In this document: piece after piece, positions 21,814-28,916 of the stretch
Numbering within the stretch: position 1 is the first letter of the stretch
Layout of the letters: each line of letters opens with the position of its first letter
Program-made: the position numbers and the translations under genes
The notes under the pieces: model-generated
The model's input: only the letters and a program-made list of their open reading frames with translations
What the model was told of the DNA's origin: nothing
Database searches by the model: none
NCBI GenBank assembly: GCA_002773335.1
Contig: PFBH01000016.1
Coordinates: 12,503-44,607 of the forward strand
Source of the DNA: Candidatus Kaiserbacteria bacterium CG10_big_fil_rev_8_21_14_0_10_45_20
GTDB lineage: Bacteria; Patescibacteriota; Minisyncoccia; Phycocordibacterales; Phycocordibacteraceae
Reading direction: 5' to 3'
DNA: 32,105 bases

Positions 21814-24297
21814 TTAGTTGTCATTGTCCTCCTCGTTGTCTGTTTTACTAGGGCGTTGGCGGGGCTGTCTCGTGGTGCGTGGTGCTTCGCCGACAATACC
21901 AGAAGGACTAGTCTTTATTTCATTTTGTACTTTTACCACGATAGGGTCTTTTGCAATGTCTTCAGGTAGTGTTTCTTGAGGGTGGTTTTGTTGTATTCCG
22001 GCGCGCACAGCAGCTTCATCACCTACTTTTATTTGGTTGCGTAACTCCTCGTAGCGTATATCATCAATTTTTCCTGTATCAGTTCCAGATTTCTCATACC
22101 CGTTTTTAAGAGCAGTATATTCTTTTGAGGAAAGCGCAGTAACAAGTTTTCTATTTTCAATGCGCTCTCGTTTTTGATCTTTTATTTCTAACGCTAGTGC
22201 TTTCGACGCTGCTTCTGCAGACTTCTCTTCACCCTGTACTATTTTTTGTAAGAGAGATTTTATTTCTGCTGTGTCGTCTTGAGGTTTAGTTTCAGCAAGA
22301 GGTTCCTGCGTTGAGACCCCTGTTTCTTGCTCAACTTTATTTAATGCTTCATTTATACGAGCGTCACCCTCAAGGGTTTGCGGTGCTGCCTTGTCTGTAT
22401 CCAACCTTGGTCCGACACCACCATCCATATACGGTTCATTTTCGGTTGAACCAGCGCCTCCTTTTTGAACTTCTGTATCAGCACTTTGTCCATCAGCAAG
22501 CATATCTTGATGTTTCTTTCTTGCTGCGAAGAATATGTTCTCTCGTTCTTTTTGTGTTTTGGCATTATCAAATTCCTCTTTCACTGTTTTATAATCTGCC
22601 ATTTGAAGCCGTCGACTCAATTTTTGTAATTCTTTACTGTCGAAGTCATAAGATTTTTCTTCAAACTCGAATGGTTTTTTGTAGTAATCTCTTGCTTTGG
22701 TGTTGAATACAGGCTTCGCAGCTATTTCTGAAGCGGCTTTTTCACCTATCGTACTTAAAGGAAGTGTGGCTGCGCCATAAAGACCTCCCAACGTTTTTCT
22801 TCCAAACTCGGCCCCTGCCTTACCACCAACTGCTCCCCCAACACTTTCGCCAACAGCACCCACTCCTCTACCAACCAACCGGTTTACCGAGCCTAATCCT
22901 GAAAGGCTCCAGTCTCGTAGTCGATTTACTCCACCATATATAGGATTAAAGCTTTTTGCTTGTTGGCTGAGATTTCGAGCAATTACTAATGATGCCCACA
23001 TAAAACCAATTGAGACAGCAAAGAGTGCAAGCACGCCAATCGCCTCGTTAACGTCTGCAAAATTTTGTGAAGCCAAAGAACTTAATGTCCCAGATCCTGT
23101 TATTTCAGACAGAGAAGCGATAACTGTCATAGCAATACCTACAAACAAAAAGAAGACTGGTGCAAAAATGGACTGACTAATCAAAGCGTCCCACCACTCC
23201 TTGCCTAAATTAGACACAAAAGGAAGTCCTGTCCACCGCAATATCCCTATCGGAGAGGTAATTAACAGAATGGTAAGAACGACAAAACGAGCAATTAGTA
23301 AGAAGGTAACAGTAAAAAAGACATACGCTGTTATACTAAAAAGTACAATAGCGAGTACGGCAATCAAAAATCCAGTGAGTGTAGGGTCTTCAGACCTAAG
23401 TCCGTCAGGGCTTATAACTGAACTTAATCGTGTTTCTTCCATAAAAACCGCACCAAGACCAGCCACTCCACTTTGAGAGAAGTTTATTGATTCAGGCGCA
23501 ACAGATTCATATGCATTATCGGCTGATTTTTGTATACCTGCCTCGTACACCTCTCCTGCAATAAAGTTTGAAGCGTCAACAATAATGCCAGCAAAAAAGA
23601 AGCTAAAGTTAACCAGCAATGCTGCGACTAATATTTTTACTATCAACTGACTTGCTTTTGCCTCTACAATATTTAAAATCATTGCGATTGACGCCCATAC
23701 AAGCCCGCCAATAAACGCAATGTTTGCTATATCACGAAGTGCCGTCCATGCACTTACCACCGCAACAGACATTATTCCGCCCCTTCCTACAAACTCAGAC
23801 ATTCGTAGTACGAAATTGTTTATAACAAACTCCATTAAGGTACCAGCTAGTCCCAAAATCCATATAGATAATTGAAGTATCCATAAAACAATAGCAAAAA
23901 GCCCTTCTATTATTTTTTGCCCTAACCAGCTACCCTGCGCTTCGCGTTCAAGGTGTGAGCCGTAATCATCTGAGCCTCCGTCGTCGTCATGAGTACACCT
24001 GCTGTCTGAACTAAGTAAACCGACAAGATTTAAAGAACATCTAAAATACATAGGCGGGCCATCGGAGAATTCTACTCTGACCCAAATAATTTGATCTATA
24101 TTAAGCCCTGGTGGGTTAAAGGTAGTATGAACAGGAACTATGTCTGATATTTCTCCATAAGTGGTAGTACCATTTTCGGCACTAACAAAAGAAGGAAACA
24201 AGAAAACGAACGCCAAAATAAATACAAAAAGTACCCTCAGAATTTCAACCAATTGAGGTGGTTTTTTTATCACTAAAAGTTTCCCAACGAAGGGCAT
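21814..24297 (-). CDS. VirB6/TrbL-like polytopic membrane protein
   Basis: An 827-residue protein. An N-terminal signal or anchor (about 18-40) is followed by a short exported part with two cysteines. At least seven hydrophobic helices then run between about 130 and 460 (IIEGLFAIVLWILQLSIWIL, IANIAFIGGLVWASIAMIL, FVVLTILLITSPIGIL and others). This many-helix block with a TSPIG-type loop is the VirB6/TrbL channel pattern. The C-terminal 330 residues are a long charged, Ala/Gly-rich then Lys/Glu-rich cytoplasmic-type tail, much longer than in classic VirB6. The -10 TATACT lies 6 bases before the ATG, so transcription may restart here without a leader. Confidence 0.82.
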   Translation of the reverse strand: MPFVGKLLVIKKPPQLVEILRVLFVFILAFVFLFPSFVSAENGTTTYGEISDIVPVHTTFNPPGLNIDQIIWVRVEFSDGPPMYFRCSLNLVGLLSSDSRCTHDDDGGSDDYGSHLEREAQGSWLGQKIIEGLFAIVLWILQLSIWILGLAGTLMEFVINNFVLRMSEFVGRGGIMSVAVVSAWTALRDIANIAFIGGLVWASIAMILNIVEAKASQLIVKILVAALLVNFSFFFAGIIVDASNFIAGEVYEAGIQKSADNAYESVAPESINFSQSGVAGLGAVFMEETRLSSVISPDGLRSEDPTLTGFLIAVLAIVLFSITAYVFFTVTFLLIARFVVLTILLITSPIGILRWTGLPFVSNLGKEWWDALISQSIFAPVFFLFVGIAMTVIASLSEITGSGTLSSLASQNFADVNEAIGVLALFAVSIGFMWASLVIARNLSQQAKSFNPIYGGVNRLRDWSLSGLGSVNRLVGRGVGAVGESVGGAVGGKAGAEFGRKTLGGLYGAATLPLSTIGEKAASEIAAKPVFNTKARDYYKKPFEFEEKSYDFDSKELQKLSRRLQMADYKTVKEEFDNAKTQKERENIFFAARKKHQDMLADGQSADTEVQKGGAGSTENEPYMDGGVGPRLDTDKAAPQTLEGDARINEALNKVEQETGVSTQEPLAETKPQDDTAEIKSLLQKIVQGEEKSAEAASKALALEIKDQKRERIENRKLVTALSSKEYTALKNGYEKSGTDTGKIDDIRYEELRNQIKVGDEAAVRAGIQQNHPQETLPEDIAKDPIVVKVQNEIKTSPSGIVGEAPRTTRQPRQRPSKTDNEEDNDN

Positions 24298-24303
24298 AAT
24301 TTT

Positions 24304-24309
24304 AGTATA
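24304..24309 (-). promoter_or_regulatory. Putative -10 box of the VirB6-like gene, leaderless arrangement
   Basis: On the minus strand TATACT is followed by 6 bases and the ATG at 24297. No clear -35 at the expected place. Confidence 0.5.
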
Positions 24310-24361
24310 ACCTAGAAAATAGTATAGAAATTAAGAAACAAAGAAGATGAGTGGTATATTA

Positions 24362-25048
24362 TTAAAAATTTGCTGCAAGTCTTCTCTCTGTGTTTATTAG
24401 ACCAAGTCTCTGTAGTTCTCTGTTGGCAAAATTAAATGCAATCTCTGCAGCTCTCTCTGCTGATTCACCTCGGGATAGCGCCTCTCTATAGCGTCTTTCT
24501 ATAATCGATTCAAGTCGCGAACAAGCTTGGTTAATTGCAGGAATATCAATACCCATACTAGTATAAATGTTGGAATAAATTGAACCACCTGCACCTCTAT
24601 TAACATTTGAAGCAGTTCCATTAAATAGATTATCAAGATCTTCCCTTGTTCCGTTGCGTCCCCTCCGCGCATCACGAATCAATGCTATGTATGCTAAGAC
24701 TTCTCTGTAACTATCCTCTACTAAGCGAGAAGTAGAACTACAGCCCCGTAGCTTTTCTTGTATTGCCTCTAGTTCGTTTTCTCCAAGTAAGTGCAGCTGG
24801 TTTATTGGTTGTTGAGCGCCCAACATCTGGACCCTCCCAAAACCTCCACGTGCAAGAGTGATAAGTTCTTCTACTGGGAGCAATGGTTCACTCTCTCTAC
24901 AAACAGATTCTTCGTAAGACGGAAAGGAGTTGCCTTGTGCTTCGGCTGTGCCGACCGCTGGAGAGGTGGCTACGAGGGCACCAGCTAAAGACTTCGCGAC
25001 TAAACCGCGTCGGCTTTTACGTCTTTCTGGCTTACTTTCAATACCCAT
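24362..25048 (-). CDS. Exported protein with Tat-like signal, unknown function
   Basis: From the ATG at 25046-25048 the protein has 228 residues. It starts MGIESKPERRKSRRGLVAKSLAGALVATSPAVG; SRR followed by a short, weakly hydrophobic stretch and an AEAQ-type cleavage site resembles a twin-arginine signal peptide. The mature part is helical and carries two well-spaced cysteines. A GlyAsn-rich loop (GTASNVNRGAGGSIYS) and a charged helical end (RLESIIERRYREALSRGESAERAAEIAF) follow. Upstream in-frame TTG (25102) and ATG (25090) would add up to 18 residues. It is encoded between the secreted 502-residue protein and VirB6-like, so it is probably part of the machine. No family is recognised. Confidence 0.65.
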   Translation of the reverse strand: MGIESKPERRKSRRGLVAKSLAGALVATSPAVGTAEAQGNSFPSYEESVCRESEPLLPVEELITLARGGFGRVQMLGAQQPINQLHLLGENELEAIQEKLRGCSSTSRLVEDSYREVLAYIALIRDARRGRNGTREDLDNLFNGTASNVNRGAGGSIYSNIYTSMGIDIPAINQACSRLESIIERRYREALSRGESAERAAEIAFNFANRELQRLGLINTERRLAANF

Positions 25049-25151
25049 ATACAAGCTAATTAGCTTATAAAGCGCTACTAAATTCAACATACCACCTTGC
25101 AAAAGAGGTGTCCAGTGTCAATAGAAAGAGTGTGGATAAGGGAGAAGCTGG

Positions 25152-25284
25152 CTAGTTATTAGTCATTAGTGCTTAGAAAAACACATTGATCTAAAATAAA
25201 TATTAATGAGAGGCGTCGGGCGTCTCTCATTTTGCTAAAAGCAGAGTACTCTAACTCCCTAGTGCCTTTTCTACTAAACACTGT
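25152..25284. repeat. Hairpin element with heptad ends (copy 2, inverted)
   Basis: Reverse-complement copy of 19402-19552. TTAGNNN-type units lie at 25152-25179, a hairpin at 25206-25230 (GAGAGGCG, loop TCGGG, CGTCTCTC), and a CTAAACA remnant at 25274-25280. In the orientation shown, the one changed stem pair is a G-U wobble rather than a mismatch. It fills the 237-base gap 25049-25285, where no gene is seen; 25103-25151 holds nothing recognisable. Confidence 0.85.
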
Positions 25285-25285
25285 T

Positions 25286-26794
25286 CTACTGTGGTGCTGA
25301 AATACACGAATCGAGAGATGCGTTTATAATGCCCATCATATTTTGTAGATTTGCCCTGTCAGCTTGGACTGAAAGTATGTCTGTGTTAGTGCCGTGTATC
25401 CCCTGCTGGATAAACGAGTCATAAATTTCAACAGTTGATTCAAACTCTTGCAGTGTTTGTGCACGGAGCGTATCTGTTCGCAGTTCGATAAGAACGTTAA
25501 GTGAGTCTTCTGAATTTTCAAGCAGTGCCAAGTATCGGGAGCGGTTTGTTTCAATTATCTGTTTTATTATCGCTATTAAGTCTGTTGCAACAACCCCTTC
25601 CATACCAATACCTTTCAGGGTCGCCTCGCCTTCTGTTGAAATTGGAGTGTCACATTGAGCAAACAAAGTAAGAGTTGTTTCAAAATTATCCAATTCGTCC
25701 AATGTTTCGTTTAGCGTAGCTCTGTACGTTTCTTGAAAATCAATTGAGCGATCAAGATCGTTTCCGATGACGTTTCCTACCGCTGTTCGTGCGTTTACGT
25801 TTGACTCTTCAACGAGTCTTTCAAGAAATGACCCCTGCCCCCCGGACCGCTGTGAAAGACCGCGCAATCCCTGTGCTCCGGTAATAACTTGTTGCGAAAG
25901 CTGAGCCAAAAGCGCGTTGATAATCTCGTCAATTTCGTCTGCAAGCTCTAGTTGTTTGAGGCCCGAGCCAAGGTGGTTAGAGAGCGTGTCGTTTACAATA
26001 GATCCCGGTGTGGTGATTTCGTAGCGGAGACACTCTCCCGGCTCTCCGGTAATAGGGTCTTTTTCGTACTCAACACATTGCCGTGGAGAAAGAAATCCCT
26101 GACCAAAATTTAAAAGACTTAACTGTTCTCCCTGCCTTGACGCGATACGCGCCTCAAGTTGCCCAGAAGAAACGAGGTATGCTCCGTATGGGTTATTTTG
26201 AATGTTTGTTGCAACACGAAACCATCCCGGCCACCCCCCTTCACTAAACGCTCCTGACAAAAACCGTTCCGAGTTTCCAACAACATCGTCCAGAGAACAG
26301 CGGATTCTCTCTTGAAACGGTTGACGGTTGACGGTAAGTGCCAGGCGCACATCAAGAGAAAACGGGCTACACAAAAAGCCAAGCTCTGTGCCTTGGATAA
26401 ACTCTAGTGACGTTTCGTCTGCGATCTCTCCCAAGTATCGGTTCAGGTCGGTTACAAATGATGGACCTCCCTCAAACCCGCCATTAATCCAGTTAACGAT
26501 ACTTTGCGTTGTTGCGGTAATGATTCCCTGACGTATTGCGACAACAAGCCCGTCAAGCACACAGTCTTTAATATTTTGCGTCTCAAGTTTGAGATTGGCC
26601 GACGCGTCATTTACTTGAACCGCAGACGCAATACCAACAGTACTTGTGACCGCAGTGGTAACAGCTGTTTTAACAGCGCCCCCAGCCTCAGCCGCGCCAC
26701 ATCCAAAAATACCTCCGAGCGATATTGCCTGCGCGCTATGCACCGGAATGACTAAGAGAAGCATTATTGAAAGAGAAATTAATATTTTTTTCAT
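25286..26794 (-). CDS. Large secreted protein of the type IV secretion-like locus
   Basis: A 502-residue protein with a clear signal peptide (MKKILISLSIMLLLVIPVHSAQA). The mature part begins ISLGGIFGCGAAEAGG and contains IVNWINGGFEGGPSFVTDLNRYLGEIADE, a PF-x-LDVRLAL segment with paired cysteines (GFLCSPF and ERIRCSL), and a further cysteine pair (RQCVEY, ECLRYE). Long amphipathic helices fill the C-terminal half (about 285-500). This layout of an exported helical protein with several cysteines, next to VirB genes, recurs in CPR genomes as far as I know, but its function is unknown. The start overlaps the stop of the upstream 277-residue gene by 4 bases (ATGA). Confidence 0.78.
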   Translation of the reverse strand: MKKILISLSIMLLLVIPVHSAQAISLGGIFGCGAAEAGGAVKTAVTTAVTSTVGIASAVQVNDASANLKLETQNIKDCVLDGLVVAIRQGIITATTQSIVNWINGGFEGGPSFVTDLNRYLGEIADETSLEFIQGTELGFLCSPFSLDVRLALTVNRQPFQERIRCSLDDVVGNSERFLSGAFSEGGWPGWFRVATNIQNNPYGAYLVSSGQLEARIASRQGEQLSLLNFGQGFLSPRQCVEYEKDPITGEPGECLRYEITTPGSIVNDTLSNHLGSGLKQLELADEIDEIINALLAQLSQQVITGAQGLRGLSQRSGGQGSFLERLVEESNVNARTAVGNVIGNDLDRSIDFQETYRATLNETLDELDNFETTLTLFAQCDTPISTEGEATLKGIGMEGVVATDLIAIIKQIIETNRSRYLALLENSEDSLNVLIELRTDTLRAQTLQEFESTVEIYDSFIQQGIHGTNTDILSVQADRANLQNMMGIINASLDSCISAPQ

Positions 26795-27624
26795 ACGCGT
26801 TTTTTAAGGGCTGAAGTAAATGTAAATAAACTGTTTAGTGCTTCTTGAAGTGATGACTCTGCGTCAGAAAATTTTCCGACTAAAATGAGGGCGTCTACCG
26901 AGTCGCCACCCCACGCGCTCATTTGTTCTACCGCTAACGCTATTTTGGACATACTGTTTACCAAATCCAAATGTTCTTCCACCACCTCTTCGGGGACAGC
27001 GGTGTTTAACAGTATATTTTTTATAGATGTGTATGTTAACGCGACAGACTTTAGTTTTTTGAGTTCCGAAGAGCTGTTTTCACTCATTGCTCGGGCAAAA
27101 GTATTCAGTTCGTACTCTGTAACAGTGTTTGCACTTCTAAAGGCTTTGTTGATAGCCTCTTCGTACGCGCGTATAGAGTATCCGCTTTCTATGGTGAGCG
27201 AGCTTTGTGTGTATGTTGTCGCGGATGGAAATTTGTCAATTTGATGTGAGGCAATCTCGCTCAGTTTAGCGTTTGCAACACTTGCGTTGATACTCTCTTC
27301 CCCCTTCAACTCTGAGTACGTTACAAACAGTTCGCGAGCAAGTGCCTCAGAAGAGGCAAGGCCTCGTGGAGCCGTGTACGGGCCTTCTTCTGCTGAAGCG
27401 GTGTTTGTATTTTTTGTAATGCCGATTTTTAGCAGTTCTTCTCGCCAGTCTTCAAGAGCATTGTTATTGGCAGTTTGTATTGGTGCCTCCGGTACCGAGA
27501 TTATCTTTCCTGTTGCCTGATTTTCAGAAAGAGAGTCATGGGAAAGAAACAGAGCACCAGCCATTATCAGGGCGGCTAACACTCCCGCAATAATAACAAC
27601 ACTCGCACTGTTTCTACGTTCCAT
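26791..27624 (-). CDS. Membrane-anchored helical exported protein, first gene of the secretion-like operon
   Basis: A 277-residue protein with one N-terminal hydrophobic helix (about 9-28: VVIIAGVLAALIMAGALFL) after a short basic start (MERR), typical of a signal anchor. The outside part is a disordered linker (about 33-85) and then long helices (about 90-275) without cysteines. It is translationally coupled to the next gene (ATGA overlap), so the two products probably work together at the cell surface. No family is recognised. It is divergent from the small secreted protein at 27681. Confidence 0.68.
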   Translation of the reverse strand: MERRNSASVVIIAGVLAALIMAGALFLSHDSLSENQATGKIISVPEAPIQTANNNALEDWREELLKIGITKNTNTASAEEGPYTAPRGLASSEALARELFVTYSELKGEESINASVANAKLSEIASHQIDKFPSATTYTQSSLTIESGYSIRAYEEAINKAFRSANTVTEYELNTFARAMSENSSSELKKLKSVALTYTSIKNILLNTAVPEEVVEEHLDLVNSMSKIALAVEQMSAWGGDSVDALILVGKFSDAESSLQEALNSLFTFTSALKKRV

Positions 27625-27680
27625 TTGATTACAGTATACAACTGAATCTGACAGGTTTTTTACTATGGTAAGGTAAGTGT

Positions 27681-28031
27681 GTGAAAAGAATTACTATCGC
27701 TCTTCTTGTTATTGGCATACTCGTTACCCCTTATACTGTTTCGGCGTTCTCGTTTGGTGGGAAAATTGTCTCTCCTCCTGTTGTGTGTGACACGGGAGTG
27801 CTTTTCTTTATAAAGGGGTTTCCATATACAGGTCCAATTATGTGGACTCCCGGCACCACAAAACCCAATTTGGTAAATATGAGCGTGCCTCCGGTATTTG
27901 GTCAATGCGTACTTGGAAGGCTGGCACCAACCTTTCATATCTGCACCGTTGCGGGCGCTCCTGTTGGCGGTGGGTTTACCATAGCCCCCATTCCAGGGTA
28001 TGGATCTTCTGTCCCAGGGTGTTTTTTCTAA
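27681..28031 (+). CDS. Small secreted cysteine-containing protein, unknown function
   Basis: A 116-residue protein with a strong signal peptide (ITIALLVIGILVTPYTVSA). The start is the GTG at 27681, with AAGG placed 7 bases upstream, one of the few clear Shine-Dalgarno sites in the window. The mature part is about 92 residues, rich in Gly, Pro and aromatics, with four cysteines (VVCDTG, FGQCVLG, FHICTVAG, PGCFF at the end), which suggests two disulphides outside the cell. It resembles short exported proteins found near pili and secretion genes, but I can name no family. Confidence 0.68.
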   Translation: MKRITIALLVIGILVTPYTVSAFSFGGKIVSPPVVCDTGVLFFIKGFPYTGPIMWTPGTTKPNLVNMSVPPVFGQCVLGRLAPTFHICTVAGAPVGGGFTIAPIPGYGSSVPGCFF

Positions 28032-28037
28032 ATCGCT

Positions 28038-28856
28038 CTATTGTCCCGCTTTTCGGTTGAGTTCGTGAACCAGACGAAACCATTTTTCTAGAGGAACATC
28101 TTCTGCGCGCACCATTTCAGGAAGCTTCAGTTTTTCAAAAACTTCTTTTAAATCTTCTTTTTTACCAAAACCACTTAAGTTACCAAGCAGTGTTTTTCTT
28201 TTTTGTGCAAACCCCGCTTTTATTACTTTAAAAAACCGGCCCTCTTCTTTTGCGTTCTTCAAATTTTTGCTTGAGATATTGCTAATGGCAAGAATAGCCG
28301 AGTCTACCGATGGTGGTGGGTTAAAGCTCCCTGCTTTTACTGTTTTTACGTATTTTGGATCACCGTACGCTTTTACCGATAATGAGAGTATGCTTTCTTT
28401 TTTTGAGCGCGCGATTCTTTCGGCAACCTCTTTTTGCACCAACAGCGCGATTATCTCTGGCTTTGGGTTTGAGCTTAAAAACAGCTTTAGCAGTTCGCCG
28501 GTGATGTAGTACGGAATGTTTGCGGCAACAGAGTACGGAGCGCGTATTTCAAATTCAGAAGATGCCAGTACCGTACGCGCGTCCCCTTCTATAAGAACGA
28601 GTTGCCCGTTTTTTATCTCTGCTTCAAACATTTTTTGAAGCACCTCAACCATTCCAGAGTCTTTTTCTATTGCAGTAACGTTTGCGCCAAGGTCTAATAA
28701 CTGTTTTGTCAGGATTCCTTTTCCCGGACCAATTTCTAAAATATTTTTTTTATTGGCGGCGCCTCCCGCTTCGGCAACACTCTTGGCGATTGCCGTTGAG
28801 GTCAAAAGGTGTTGCCCGAGGTGTGCCCCCCGCCTCTTTTTTGTAGTTTTTTTCAT
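28038..28856 (-). CDS. rsmA: 16S rRNA (adenine1518/1519-N6) dimethyltransferase RsmA (KsgA)
   Basis: S-adenosylmethionine-dependent enzyme that dimethylates two adenines near the 3' end of 16S rRNA; 272 residues. The N-terminal LGQHLLTSTAIAKSVAEAGG, SAM-binding motif ILEIGPGKGILTKQL, catalytic motif NIPYYITGELL and FNPPPSVDSAI are all present. The C-terminal domain is complete. It is downstream of uvrD with a 60-base gap and converges on the small secreted gene with 6 bases between the stops. Confidence 0.96.
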   Translation of the reverse strand: MKKTTKKRRGAHLGQHLLTSTAIAKSVAEAGGAANKKNILEIGPGKGILTKQLLDLGANVTAIEKDSGMVEVLQKMFEAEIKNGQLVLIEGDARTVLASSEFEIRAPYSVAANIPYYITGELLKLFLSSNPKPEIIALLVQKEVAERIARSKKESILSLSVKAYGDPKYVKTVKAGSFNPPPSVDSAILAISNISSKNLKNAKEEGRFFKVIKAGFAQKRKTLLGNLSGFGKKEDLKEVFEKLKLPEMVRAEDVPLEKWFRLVHELNRKAGQ

Positions 28857-28916
28857 ACGTATTGAAATCTCGTGTGTAACGATACCTCTTCTCTCTATTC
28901 TACTACCTTCTTGAGG

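Noticed and set aside
22311-22706. 131-residue plus-strand ORF within the VirB6-like gene
   Set aside because: Antisense shadow of the charged tail region; no start context and no family pattern.
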